Assembly: GCA_026874595.1 (NCBI GenBank)
Contig: CM049306.1
Location: 62,068,019-62,132,018, forward strand
Source: Sipunculus nudus
Lineage: Eukaryota; Annelida; Sipuncula; Golfingiida; Sipunculidae
Length of the DNA: 64,000 nt
Direction: 5' to 3'
Shown here: positions 22,148 through 35,531 of the stretch, piece by piece
How the letters are laid out: every line of letters starts with the position of its first letter
Position numbering within the stretch: the stretch's first letter is position 1
Position numbers and translations under genes: made by a program
The notes under the pieces: generated by a model
What the model was told of the DNA's origin: nothing
Database searches by the model: none
What the model saw: only the letters and a program-made list of their open reading frames with translations

Positions 22148-24050
22148 TATTACACACTGTGTAACAGTCCCTGAATGCTCTTGTGAGTGTCACTGACCAG
22201 ATGGCCTTCAGTGATAATGAAAGAAATCAAAGAATCCTCAGCAGGTCTGATTCCCATTTCATTAAGTTAATTGACTCAGACTGATATTGGGGATTATTTT
22301 GAACTATATTTTATATTTTGGTGAGATACAATTCAGTTTTATTTTACAGGCTTAATGTTCTGTAGTATTTTGCAGTCTGAAGTGATACACCATCATTACA
22401 GTTTCAGCATATTCAATTATATTTTTATTTCACACACAAGCTACAGACTCATTTTTATACAGTTTTAATTTGTTATTGTTATAGTGCCTATGGAGTAATA
22501 TTTGCTCTGTAAAGGTTTGTCTTGGATAACCAGATTGGTTCAGACCACAGTATTTGTATTTTTTCATTTAGCATTGGAATGTGCAACAACCCTTGCATGT
22601 TAGGCATATGAGGCATAATACAGTTGAGTAGACTCAGTTGGGACATTAATTGTGAATGGAATATTCAGTATGATGAGTGCTTCTCATGCAGTGGTTATAC
22701 CCTCACTGCAGTTCCCCCAAATCAACTTTCTCATTAACGTTTTGTATAGCAAGATTTTGTGGGTGCTATCACCAGGGTGGAAGCAGAGGAAAGGATTATG
22801 ATCAGACCAATGAGAGTGACACTGGTGTCACATTGTGCATCATGCTCCAAATTTTTAACATGTGACCCACTCACAAACAGGTCACTGTGGCCTACATTCT
22901 AATATCAACGGAGCAAAAACACTTGTTTAAGCTCATCAGAAGCTAAAACTCCTGCCTATAGAAATCCAAAGGAAAAAAATCAGGAATCTAAGAAAAGGGT
23001 GGATATGGATTGTCATGAATTCCAGGATGCTGATTGCTCTTGCAGAACTTTAACTGTTGCAGAAGACTGGTTATATAACCTGCAGTATATTTTAACACAT
23101 AAATACCTGATTTCTTTTAAGATTACAATTTACAGCCAACAGTCTTATCTTCACAAATCATACCTGTTTGCCTCATGAAGTTCAAACTTCACATGCTGAC
23201 AGGTCCTCAGTAGAGATCCAAAAGTAGGTCACTGTGATCTACATTTTGTTGGTTATCTGGAGCCAAAACAGGTTTGAGCTGCTCTACCTTAGTAAAAATT
23301 CACCAAAGGCCACATTTTACAGGAACATCTGGATTATTTTCCAGGTAAAAAAAAAGCATTATCCTGCATTAAACTTTGCCTGTCACCAAACTCTCTGGCA
23401 GATAGGTTCTCTCCTGGGGCCTGTCCTTTGATCACTTCAGTGTCACATCCTTGAACCCTTGTTGAACCCTGACAGGTTTATTTCTCCCAGTTTCTTGAAA
23501 CAACTCATTGGGGCTTCCATTATATGTACCCACTAAAATGGTTGACACAAGTCATGTCTAAATTATGGGTGTATTGCTAGTGTTTCAAAAAGATCTGGGA
23601 TAGTATGGGAGACTGTTTGCTCCACCTCTTATCCTTATGGTGTTTTTGCACTGTTTAATACCCCATCACTGCCATATTCATTTCATATTGTGCACATGCA
23701 CACATAGAAATGTAAAATGACTGTAAAATCTTTGCCAGGATTAGTACATTTAAGTATTATTGTAACCCTGTTTTAGTCAACATTCTTAACCCAGTGTTGT
23801 GTGGGATATGTTGTACATGCTGAGTGGTTTTGCAGGTTCTAATTTAGAATTGATACTCCTAGGGGTAAGCACAACCTCTTCACTTGGAAAAAGCTTCTAC
23901 TAAGAGTCTGTTATTGTGTCTTAGACTGAAAAGGTGGGATACTATTGTTCCAGTGTGTTAGCATTTTTGTTTTGGGAACAGATGTGCAGTATGCAAGTCA
24001 TAAGACCAGGAGATCTAGGTATGTTTTTTATAGCAAATAAAACTTTATTA

Positions 24051-26294
24051 CCGTAAAATCTCCATATAAAACCGCACTTCCGATTAAAACCGCACCCAGA
24101 CTTCACCGAAATTCCAGGTGAGACATCGCGAGGGGCTCAAATACTAAGAACCCCCCTTTAAAACCGCACCAACTTTCGCTACGGAATGATGTGACAAAAG
24201 ACACAATCAAGCTATCATCTAGAAATGAACACGCGTAGGTTGCGACTCGGCCATTCCTGTCCACTTTTAAATTCCTTGGGCAATTTATTTAAACACATCA
24301 TAACACTTTTTTGCAGGGTCACTCAAGCATGAAGTTTGGGAAGACGTAAGGGCCGGTGAACCTCTGCGTGTTTATACAGATTTTATATTTCGTGCCGTGT
24401 TCTTGTTTGTTACTGATTTGTCATTATATTTTGGAAAAAATATTCTGCTGATCCATTTCAAGTCACTGTATATTTTAATTCTAAAAATGTTTGATGAAAA
24501 TTCCATTTTCTGGAATTACTCGGAAGATTCAAATCATTTTCATACCGGTTACTTCGGTATTATCATCGTCACATCGTACGTTGACATGGCTCCATGTCAC
24601 AATTTGCTGGCGCGTTTGAAAACATCGCTGGTCAACTTAACTAAATATCAAAGTAATTGAAGTTACCTTGTCGAGATACGCACGTATAGGAAACATGACG
24701 CTTGATAACGAGTGATTTTAAGGTAAAATTAAAGTGGCCAGTCGGGGTAAGCAAGTTTTTTTCCTGAAGAAAGTTTCCGTGTGGGGAGCCATTTTGTCAA
24801 GGCAGTGTTCACGCAAGGCATGCTGGGACGAAATAGGTGGCTGTTCTGTTTACCACCCACCGCGTACAGCCGTTCAAAATATTCTTAGCAGAATACCGGG
24901 GCGTTTCAGCACATGGCTGCACTCAAACTTGATTTTAAAACGATCGTCTGCCATTGTGCGACTCCTTACGATGTCAGCTTTTTATTCATTTTACGTTTAA
25001 AACAAGTAATATCATTGCTAAATAATGCCGCAAATGGGTTTAAAGTAGGCTTTATTTCAATTTTGCTTGAGCATGCCCAACAAAGTGGGCCGCTGTGTGT
25101 TACAACAGGGTTGCCTTGGTGCAAGGCTGAGAATTACACACCAGGTGACCCGGGCTCCATACTCAGCCTTGAACATGTTCTTACGAAATATCGTAGCGGT
25201 CCTTCTGATTTATCAGAAGGAAAGAATAAAAGAGTAATTAAGAATAAGATGCAGCTTAAACTATGTTCACTCTATCTATATATCCTTTATATATCAGTTT
25301 CCATACATGTGGAGTCTCCTGTTTATGTTATATATGATATAACAGCATTTTATCATGAAGAGAAGAGCAGAAGACCATCACTGACACAGCCATGTTGCTG
25401 AGGCATGAACTCTGGTCACCCATGACCTGACCTGTGACCTGACCTCTGGTGTTCCAGAGTAATTTATTGCTAATAAATCTATTTAAAAAAATCTTATTTC
25501 ATGAATAATACTTATGAGTAAATGATAATATATGGCTACAATAAGTCCTTTATGAGTTTATGGCTATAGCTTTTAAGGTTTTAACAAATTTGCCTATGGA
25601 AGTTATGGAAACAATATTTACTATAATTTATTTGGGACAATAATCAGAGGACAACTTTTCTGATATCAATAAGGTCAAGGACAGGGTCATGTGACAAAAG
25701 ATAAACATGACCGCATGGCAGGCTAAAAAAACCAACAGGAGTTGAAATCTTAACAATTTCCTTATGTGGGCACTTCTACATAATTTATTTTTACTCCAGA
25801 ACAGTTTATTAGCCATTATTGGTAAGAAATTTGCTAAATTGCCTCCATTTTCTCTGTTTATTTTACAAATATCCCAATATACCCCTGCTACGCTTTTCCA
25901 TAAGAGGATCCCCATAACTGAAATCTCATTTCAGTTATGAACCCATAACAAACAGCAGGGTTGTTGTAAACGTATTATTTGGTGACAATTACCAAAATTT
26001 CATAACAAGTTATATAACACACGAAAACTATTCAGAAATATTTAATTTATAAATAACAAATAATCGTAAATAATACATTTACACACGGCTCCCATGCATG
26101 CGAGACTGCTGCTAAGAACGGCCTTCGAAAGTTGCAATATTATCGCCCACTCGCCGGCCCCAAAACGATGTCTGTCAGGAAGATATTCAGGAAACCCTTC
26201 TAGTATAAACCGCACAGTGCTTTCAGGAAATCAACCCGATTTCAAGATATTGAATTTCTTGATTAAACCGCGGTTTTAAGTGGAGATTTTACGG
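24051..26294. mobile_element. TA-flanked TIR element, 2.24 kb
   Basis: The left end is CCGTAAAATCTCCATATAAA followed by ACCGC. The right end inverted is CCGTAAAATCTCCACTTAAA followed by ACCGC. Both are flanked by TA (24049-24050 and 26295-26296). The first 11 terminal bases equal those of the 1.15-kb elements at 20964 and 50389, so one transposase may move both. Interior frames, the longest at 24913-25401 (162 residues), show no DDE, helix-turn-helix or other motif I recognise. It may be a decayed or non-autonomous copy. Confidence 0.7.
25913..25939. repeat. perfect 12-bp-arm palindrome
   Basis: CATAACTGAAAT, a CTC loop, then ATTTCAGTTATG. It lies within the 2.24-kb element. Its role is unknown; it may be a decayed foldback end. 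Confidence 0.8.
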
Positions 26295-26842
26295 TATATT
26301 GTGGCTGCCTTATCCTGACTGTTGACTTTTCTTAATTCATATCTTGAGCCACTTGTAGATTGAGATGAATGTGACAGAGGTTGATACTGTTATCAGACAT
26401 TGAGGATGGTACAGCATGTAAACCAGGAACATTTTGGTGATAAATGGTAGCTCAGTCATTCCTTTGATCAGCTGACCTGGTCTGCCCTGTTGGATGACGC
26501 TCAGACTCTGGGTGTTTGACTTTTATTTGGTCAAGACTGTCACAGTAGGTTGTCTTGTTATTTATATATACATGCTGTGAGTGGCCCTTATGGAATAATG
26601 AAAGGTTTCCCCTACTGTGTCATATAATTTGCTGCTTATTAGAATGCCACATGTAGAGGTATTATTTAAAATATTTAAATGCTGCAAGTGGAATGCAGGT
26701 CTCAAATTTCAGTAGGACTGGAAACATTAGAAATTGGCATAAACCATTTGTGGGTGACACAAAGTCCAGTTTGCGTAACCCATTCAACTTAGCGTAACCT
26801 ATGTAATTTTTTCTTATCTTAAAAATGTGATGTTTAAGTAAG

Positions 26843-26945
<103 letters not shown>

Positions 26946-27489
26946 TAGAATGAGATTATTTATTATTTGATGCCAATTATATTTGTGTGCTGTTTCTGTA
27001 TTCACCATTGAATAAATTTCCTGTTGGAAACCTTATACTTGTGGTTTTTCTTGGATTAATTTTATATTAAAGAAATTGCAGCAGTTAAATTAAAGCAACA
27101 ATAAATAAACACTTATTTTGCAGAAGTATACCACTGACACACCATTTTAGCTATGAAACTAAAATGTATGTTTAGTTTACAGGAAAATATAATTTGGGAT
27201 TGGCTTCATGGAAAAATAAATTGGAGCTGCATGGCCACTTCTTGAAAGATTTCGGGTGTTACTCATTCTTAATTTACTTTTCTTTTGACATCATGCCAAT
27301 TCCAAAGAACTTTGGCCTGGTGCAATTTCGCCAATAATATATCAAACAATTGTTGACATCATTAGGAAAAATAATTCTGTCTGGAATTCTATCTTTTCAG
27401 CAACGGCCATATGAACAATTTAAAAAAATCTTTGTTGTTTAGATAAATGACCTGATAGGAAATCTGGAATATTATCCAGAGAATTGAGT

Positions 27490-27960
27490 GATAGTCATGG
27501 TCCTTTGTCTGGGTGTCCGTCTGTTAACAGGGTACATTTAGAAACTGTTGGACCTAAGAATCCAAAATTTTGCACAGTTAGATATCCCCAAAATCTCCTC
27601 CTATGCTGAAAATTGGATCACTAGGACTTTGTTTCTTTGAGATATTTAGGAAAACCTCAATTTCCCATTACAAACCCATTGTTACACTGCCAAATTACAA
27701 AACCACTGATCTGACTTTGATTATGTTTAATATATATATATATATATTCTCCTGTACATTTTTTATGTACATGTTAGAAATTAGGTCAGTATTACATAAT
27801 TTTTAGAAGTTATGCGCCCTAACATACTGTGCTTTGTAAAAAAACACAAAAGATAGAAAGAGACTTTTTTTTCAGGGATTTAACCAGTTTAATCAAGATT
27901 CAATTGAATACCTAGAATTAGATCTGAGTTTTGTAAAAAATTGTACAGTTGTTAAAGCCA
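27490..27960 (+). repeat. old fragment of the AGCTCAG-hairpin family
   Basis: This matches 39280-39740 and 46060-46520. Shared blocks include GTCCGTCTGTTAACAGGGTA, GAATCCAAAATTTTGCA, AGGAAAACCTCAATTTCC, CAAAACCACTGATCTG and AATTAGATCTGA. The 5' hairpin is missing and divergence is high. Confidence 0.65.
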
Positions 27961-30900
27961 GTGTCCCATACAGTATATAAAAGAAATACCCTGAACACCA
28001 TTCATATTTTTATCATATCCAAATTAGGCCTGTTTTTACAATATAACCTGGTAAATGAATACTCGTTTTCCACCCCGTCTGTGTCTCCATATTCAAGTTT
28101 TAAGGTATAATGACAATGGCTGCATCAGCGAAACTGAGCACATTTTAAGAAATTGCAAAACCAGTACAACTGGTTGGAATACAAAATGCAAACAAATGAA
28201 AAAAAGGTAGGAAACTGTATGTCAAATTTATTTGCTGTGTGTCAAGATAAAACTTGACAGGCAGCAGTAGCTTGTCATTTCAAAAAATGAAATTTGAGGC
28301 CTGGAATATGAGAAAGTTGCTGTAGTAGGAATACTGGCAACAAGCAAGGTGTGACACGCAAATAACTCACATCACAGCATAAATAAATACAGACTCGCTG
28401 GTTATATAAGACCAGTTACAGGTACATTTTTTTTAATGTAAAGGTTGTTTTTTATAATTATATCAGATTGGAATACTTTATAACCTCAGCAAATATGTCT
28501 TTTAATTTACCACTTTCTTGTTTAGCCAGGAATACATTGTGTAGTTGTCTTTTTCTGTCTCATTATTATATGTAACCTCGTGTTATACCCACATGCACAC
28601 AAACTTCATATTTTTATATGTAAGTACTACCCGGAATGACAGGTCCATGTGTTGAGTTAAGCCCCCTACAACTTGTTCTTTCATTGGCACTGTGTTTGAT
28701 TTACCATATGAACAGGTTGATGTCTGTTGATGACACGGTCAGACAGGTTCTACATAAGTAAAATTAATGAACAACAGGTGTAATCAGATAAGCTGTATGT
28801 GGCTGGATTCCCTCACAAAAGCAAAGACTCCTGTTCATTCAAAAAACTTGAGATATCATAATATAATCTCAGTGTCTTTTAGTGACGGAAAGCTTATATG
28901 ATGCAGTGGTTGCTATATGTTAGCATGTTCTTACCCCCCTCCTTCTTTTTTTTGTAAGATCATTATTTAGCCGTAAGTCATGAGTCTTGTGTACAGTTCT
29001 ATTTGCAAGGGTTAGTTCAAACAGGTGAGAGCAGGTATGGTAAAATGAAGATTAATGTATGCCCTCTGCTCAACCCAGGGAACGTTGCAGGAGTAATACA
29101 CTAGAGAGATACTCATCTCAAGGTCTCTTCAGTACTTTCAGGGAAATGCCTTTCGTAAGTGCCATTGTCTAGCGTGTGTTGTTTGAAAGATGGCAATGTT
29201 CACCCCATAATTAGCAGCACTGGGCTTTACAGAAAACTGTATATATACTAATAATCAGTTCTTTCATCAGAAGCTCATATATACCAGTATTTTGCTTTCA
29301 CAGTGCCTACAGGCCTAATGCAATATGGGCAATGGGATATCCATCAGGTATAACTTTTTCATGCAGGACCATTACTTTTTGTGTACATATGTGACATGTA
29401 TATGTATAATGCAAGTACTAAAATTTTTAACCCAAGTATAAGCACCAATAACACAAACCACTCCTAAAATATGCACCCAACACAAAATGATTTTAGATGG
29501 CACCAACACTCTTGTGTATGAAAAAGCCATCAAGGATGTATGGACATGCTTAGTTTCAGGTAGATACTTCAAACAACTGTTAAGCTATGTGCACAGATGC
29601 ATGAAACCCAAAAGCAATTGTAGGTGGCGCCACACGTCGTGTATTCAACAAAACTTTCCAAGATGTATGATCATGCATTATATCAGGCTGATTTGTCAAA
29701 TCACACCTGAGAAATAAGCAGGGACATACACTGTGAAAAATTACTGCAGGTGGCACCACCAGTCTTGTATATGATGAAGCTATCCGATATGTATAGCTAT
29801 GTGTAGCTATGTGAACTCTTGATCTGTTCCTGGCTGTACTGAGTGAACTCTTGACCTGTTTCAAAATCTGATACAGTTGGCAGTTTGCAAAAGCTATAAA
29901 TAGATCCAGACTGAAACTTGGCCTGTTGCCAAATCTAGGATTGTTGACAGTCTGCCAAGCTATTTATAGACACAGACAAACTTTCTGTTGATCAGTGTTG
30001 GTCACATGAGTCATATTTGAAATTGAGGTATTGGTGGCACCACCTGTGTAGTCCTTTTCTGTACAGGGGTCATCAGTACATTAATCCATAATGTCTCAAG
30101 GAAAAGCAGGAGCTAGCATATCTTTGGGAGTCTTTTTCTCAAAGTCATTCAGCCAAATGGTTCAATATTTCACAGAAATGATCCCTGAGACCAGCTGTCT
30201 CAAGTTTGTTCAAATGGTTTTGGTTTTATAAATTTTGGCTGAGTTACAAGATTTGAAATTAGTCATTTGGCAGGTAATCATACTAACATATTCTCAGAAA
30301 CAATAGGAACTAGGATCACAAAATTTTGTGCAAATGTTGGTTAGGTGACTCATATGGGAAATTGCAGTTTTTGTTACATCGACTTGTTTTTTACAGTCAG
30401 AAACCTAGTTATTTGAACCTTTTCAGCTTAAAAATGTTTTATACAGAAACTTTCAAGCTGATTGGTTTAATTTTCACAAGAATTATCCTAGGGTAGTGTT
30501 CTTTCAATTGTATAAAAATAGATTGGGTTCATTGATTTTTGGAAGAGTCATAAAAAGCTGAAGTTGGTCTTGCGGCCATTAGGAAGCCTATTTAAAAACT
30601 GAGGGCTGCAAAAGTCATTTTCTGCAAAACTGTTTTTTTTTTCAATTCAACATTGCACAAAAATGATTCTTAGGTGCATTGCCTTTGTTCATGTTTACTT
30701 AAATTATTTTTGGCACAATTATTATACCTTTAAAATGAAAGAACTGCTTCTTTTGTTATTCTAAACATTTTTATTTAAAAAAATCTTATTAATGCATCAG
30801 CTTAAAAAAAAGCATTTTAGCCAAAGTCTTTCAGTATGTGTAAACAGATTTACCAACAGGCAAAGATTGTGTCTGGATCTATGTACAGCTTTGGCAGACT

Positions 30901-31517
30901 GCCAACTATTTCAGATTTGGCAGCAGGCCAAGAGTTGACTCATTGCAGCCAGCTACAGGTCAAAAGTTCACTCAGTCCTGCCAGGTGCAGGTCAAGAGGT
31001 CAATCAGTGTAGTAGCTTGAGCCAGCAATTTGTCACAGTTCACTCGGGGCAAGTTCCTTTCTCACCTGGTCAGCCCAGTGCATCAAACTCAAGGGAAGTT
31101 TCATGTATTGGCCTGATATTTTGACCTGTCTATGCGTCTTTGATGGCTTTCTCATCCACAAGACAGGTGTCACCACCTACAATGACTTTTGCACAGTGTA
31201 TGCATCTGCTTATTTTTACGGAGGAATTTGATACATCAGCCTGAAATGAGGCATATTTATACATATTGGATAGCTTTATCATGTACAAGACTGGTGGTGC
31301 CACCTACAATATTTTTTTCACAGTGTATGTCCCTGCTTTTTTTGCAGGAGGGGTTTGACAAATCAGTCTGAAATTGGGCATATGTATATATCTCTAATAG
31401 CTTCATTGTACACAAGACTCTAGGTACCAGCTACCATCATTTTTGTATTGTTTGCACCCATGCCAGAATTTCAGCAGTGATGCTTGTGTAATTGTTTCTT
31501 GTTCAAAATGTTAAATA

Positions 31518-32578
31518 CAGTAGAACGTCGAATATCCGAACATCGTTTATCCGAAAGTTCATCCGAAATAAAAAACGGAGAACCGAAATTTTGACCATAT
31601 ATCCGAAATTTGAACAATGACAAAAAATTCCAGAATAAAATGGTGTAAAAAGATCGTCTAATCGCTAGATCAGCGGTGATACATATTGCCGACTAATTAG
31701 TGCACCCGAGCGTAGGTACAGTGAAAACACCGCCTCGCTAGCCGGGGTCGTCCTTGGTTCGCTTTAATTAGAATTCCCACGCCGGGGTAATTAACCTGTG
31801 CAAACAAAACGTTACAACAGACCATTACTGAGTTGCCGACCGCAGGTCGTAGGTGTGATAAACACAACCCCGCCGGACCATGCAGTCCACGGTTCAGCTT
31901 TGATCAGGGTGGATTTAAAGGATACCTTTGATCTTCGTTCCGGTAGTCACCCAGACCTCGAGTACCGCGGTGAGTAGATGTTGAGTTTATGTGCGCCTCC
32001 GATATTTACTCACAAAGTCAATTGGTCAGATTGTTTCTGCTCAAGATTTGGGTATTTTGATTGGTTAGAATCTCTATTTACGACTGCAGTAGGGTAATTC
32101 TGATATTTATATAAACCATACTATGAAGCGGATTAATACATTGTGATAGTCCATGCCAACAAGAAAACGCTCATCTTGATTATTCTCCACGTGAATATTT
32201 GCATACTGTTGACACTTACTTGTCAAAGGAGTCACGTAAGCCCAAGCGCCATGTCCTGTCAGTTGATGACAAGCTGTCAATCCTTGCAAAACTTAACACG
32301 GGTACGATATTGATTGTTTCAAGCGCAGGGCTGTTCACAAATTATTATATTACGTGTATTATATAATAATATTTTTCTGTATGATACATAAATTAAATCG
32401 ATCGAAAATGTTTCCATATATTGTGACACGTTTATCATGGGCTAGCTAAATCAATTTAGGTCCGTCAGTAACCGGTAATGTAATCACCATGATTCCCAGA
32501 CAAATTTAATGTGAAATCGTTCATATGAATGATCGTTCATCCGAACAAAGAGGCTTTCGGATAATCGACGTTCTACTG
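31518..32578 (+). mobile_element. pogo/Tigger-like DNA transposon, internally deleted
   Basis: The left end is CAGTAGAACGTCGAATATCC and the right end inverted is CAGTAGAACGTCGATTATCC, both running into GAA. It is flanked by TA on both sides (31516-31517, 32579-32580). CAGT...TCGnnTATCCGAA ends and a TA target are typical of the pogo/Tigger branch of Tc1/mariner elements. A remnant of a transposase start is present (32223-32306). At 1061 bp it is too short for the usual complete transposase. It sits within the right arm of a family-3 repeat and is therefore the younger insertion. Confidence 0.85.
32223..32306 (+). pseudogene. remnant of a pogo-like transposase (CENP-B N-terminal helix-turn-helix)
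   Basis: In one + frame the sequence reads SKESRKPKRHVLSVDDKLSI followed by LAKLNTGT. This resembles the start of the CENP-B/Tigger DNA-binding domain, a basic lead (K-R-K-x-L/V-S) followed by EKL.II..L..G. The expected second half of the helix-turn-helix and the DDE catalytic domain are absent; the frame stops soon after 32306. The frame has no good start codon close by. The match is short, but its place inside an element with pogo-type ends makes the reading convincing. Confidence 0.65.
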
Positions 32579-35127
32579 TACATACATTGTTCATATACAT
32601 GTTCGGATGTACTTGAAAAGTAATGGTCCAGCATTGAAGCATTATACCTGGTGTATATCCACTGCCCAGGTTCGCATTTGGCCTGTAGGTTACATACAAT
32701 CACAGAAGTCATGTTACAAGTGATGATTAGTTGTTATTGGTGTTTTATGCATGGAAAGAAACACTTCATGAGGATTTATATTGTCAATATAACTTCCTAT
32801 ATGGACACTAGTAAATCAAGTATGGTTTATAGTAAGAAAGAAGCTGCTGAGGCAGTCATGAACTTGTGTGTGAATACCCAGGCTGGATATGTGGGGTGTT
32901 GCCATGGCAACAAGGTTAACCTGGATAAGCTGGCTAGCTGATCTTGGTGTGGTTTTCGGGAGATGTAAACAACCTCAAATACAGCTAATATTTATAGTTC
33001 CCCTGCAGAGCGTGCTTGGTACCCCAGAGCTCACTCTGGTTGTTGCTGGGAATAGCAGCCATTTTAACAGTTCTCAAAGTATTTTCACTAACCCATACAT
33101 GTATTATCTGTTGTTTCAAAGGAACAGTGCAGGATTGTTATCTTCAGGTGTGTGAAAGTCATTTGCAGGTGTGTACATGTTTGAAGCTGTGATAGTGAGG
33201 TGAAGATATGTGGATGGCTACAGTTTGTGGAGACAGGCCCTCAGTTCACTGGCCTGTGTATAGCACCAAGTGATCAAGTGTGTGTATTACAGGGGAAGTT
33301 TTATCCAGAGCTGATAGCATCATCCTGTGGCCAGATGGTTGTAATCACTGCAGCAGGTAGCTGTTCTGCTCATATGATGAAAGAGGACAGGCTGTAAGAC
33401 TGGAGCAGTCATAAAGTAGTGCTGCAACAGACCCTGAGAGAGCAGCCAGCCATCAGTAGGCCACAAGCTGCGGACTGATACAGATTGCTGCTGCAATTTG
33501 ATGGCTCTGGTACAGATGTACTCAGCAGAAACAGGGCTGTTCTGTTTCTTACAGCTAAACTTACTTATAATAATATATTCACATATATATATATATATAT
33601 ATCATCACTAAAACTGGTTTAGAGCTGTGAAAACATCTCATATATGGAAATTGTCACTTAAGACACTAATAGAAAAAGCTATCAGTTTGTTATGATGTGG
33701 CCATATTATTTTGAAAATGAAACATACTGTCATATGCATGAGTGATCTGAATTTTCCCTCTGAATTGTCTTGAAAATGAAACATCATCAGCACCTATGGT
33801 TTAAAAAAAAGTCAGTATGTTACTTAAGGATAATGCATAAAAACCACAAAATAGATAATACAGGTTGATGATTGGTTTCAATGGATAGCTACTATTGTTT
33901 ATTTTTAATCAAAGTTTCAGTCTGGTGTAAAATCTATGATAAAACTGCTGATCATAAGAATAACCTAATATAGAAATATAGAGAACTTTTTGATAAAGTT
34001 TTCCTGCAGAGTTCATTAGTAAATTTATAACCGACCCAATAAAAAAAAGTCATGTCAATTACTATGTCATATCTACTGCTTAAATGGCCGGCCATTTGGT
34101 GTATTTCTGAGCTTGACATTGTATTTCACATCTATGAAGGCTTTTTTTAACATGTGGTCACAGGTGCAGTCCACTTCCCAAGGCATAAGTTTTTTTTTTT
34201 TTGTGTGGCAGTTATAGAAATTAAATAACAAAAAATTACTGCAGATACAATGACTGTATATAATCATCTGTGTTATGTTTTTGCTTAAAGCATCAACATT
34301 TGGACAGCTTATGGCATAAAGTAAACATAAGCATAAAGTAAACAGACCTATACATTTTGATGTCAGGTGACTTATTTGTATCTATCTGCAATGACTTCAT
34401 TGGGTCATAGACAGCAATCAGGAACTAGCTGGCAAGTGGATTTACATCTCAATGGAAATATAAATGTACTAAAAGATCCTTGAAAGAAGGTGATAAAGAA
34501 TTATAGATGGTGTAAAACAGGTAGCCTCTGAATAACCTAAACTTGGCATGTTGCCCATTGTTTGTAACCACAGCAAAAGAATGTAATAATAATTCCATTG
34601 TTCTCCACCTTTTGAGATAACACATTTCATATGGGGACAGCCTGTGTGACATTATTAGCAGCAACACCACATGCAGTGGTTATTTCCTATATTGTAATTA
34701 CAGGGCTGTGTTGAAGATGTCTATAAGCACACTTTTCTGGTTGCTTGATTAACTGGTGTAATTGAACTGAGCAATTATGTTCTTAGGCACAGTGAGATGG
34801 TGCAGTTATAAAAGCCTTGCCTAAAACACTGTTATCCTACAAACAGAAAATAGAACAACACTGTCAAGTGTTATCACTGGAAATGTTTTCACTGATAATT
34901 TGATCCTTGAAAGCTATATGAAGACATTTCATGCGTGCTCCTTGTATGAGGTCAACTTGAGGTAGAGCAGATTATCAACAGACTTACTTATATTCAGACA
35001 CTGGATTTAAATCGCAGGTCAAGGTTGTGTCAGTCAGCGTGCCATTTAACAAAGAAAGGTCTTATGTTGGCATATTGGGAAACACTGAGGTCATTATTTT
35101 CGCAGTGGGATATATAGCTACAAGGCA

Positions 35128-35252
35128 GTGATATTATTCATGGTAAACAGTTTTTACCATATATACAAAGAATATTCTGTATATTCAGTGATATTGATGG
35201 TGAACAGATCTTACCATATACAAAGAATATTCTGTATATACTCGAAGCTGTG
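35128..35252. repeat. ~60-bp tandem duplication upstream of REEP exon 2
   Basis: GTGATATT..GATGGT and ATACAAAGAATATTCTGTAT occur twice in the same order about 60 bp apart. It lies about 200 bp before the exon. Confidence 0.75.
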
Positions 35253-35458
35253 ACCTTCACACCGGTAACCACACTTGAAAGTTCACAAAACTAAGTTGAT
35301 TTGTTCCCACCTGAGACTTTCGTCATGGAGTATTAACGTTCATCCGTACACACCTGAGAGACTTGTGCATTCTGTTCACACTTCCTTGTGATAATTGTGT
35401 ACCTGTACTGTACACCCGTGAGGTACACCATGCTATATCTGTGTTATCATATTTGTAG

Positions 35459-35531
35459 ACTGGTGTTTGGACTATTATATCCTGCATACAACTCATACAA
35501 AGCTGTGAAGACAAAGAATGTCAAAGAATAT
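35459..35531 (+). CDS. REEP1-4-type gene, coding exon 2
   Basis: The exon follows the acceptor TATTTGTAG and ends at donor GTAAGT (35532). One base completes the Ile codon from exon 1, then 24 codons read [20 protein letters not shown] followed by VKEY. This is the family's [24 protein letters not shown] block: the first membrane segment and the conserved basic loop. Exon 2 is 73 nt and exits in phase 0. Exons 1 plus 2 give 35 residues with no gap relative to the family, so no coding exon is missing between them despite a 15-kb intron. Confidence 0.95.

Larger units (their letters stand above)
29343..32660. mobile_element. family-3 element with inverted arms, nested pogo-like insertion
   Basis: The left arm (29343-29990) has CAGGTATAA, GGACCATTACTTT, GGTGG..CACC modules and TATAAATAGATCCAGACTGA. 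These recur inverted on the right at 30850-31517 and 32581-32660 (complements of GGACCATTACTTTTCAAGTAC and CAGGTATAATGC). The right arm is split exactly by the pogo-like element at 31518-32578. The central 850 bp has no coding I recognise. A related copy occupies 4795-6900. Confidence 0.55.

Noticed and set aside
24913-25401. Longest open frame in the window (162 codons) as a gene
   Set aside because: It lies inside a TA-flanked transposon, starts mid-sequence, ends in low-complexity hydrophobic and basic stretches, and shows no known motif or splice context.
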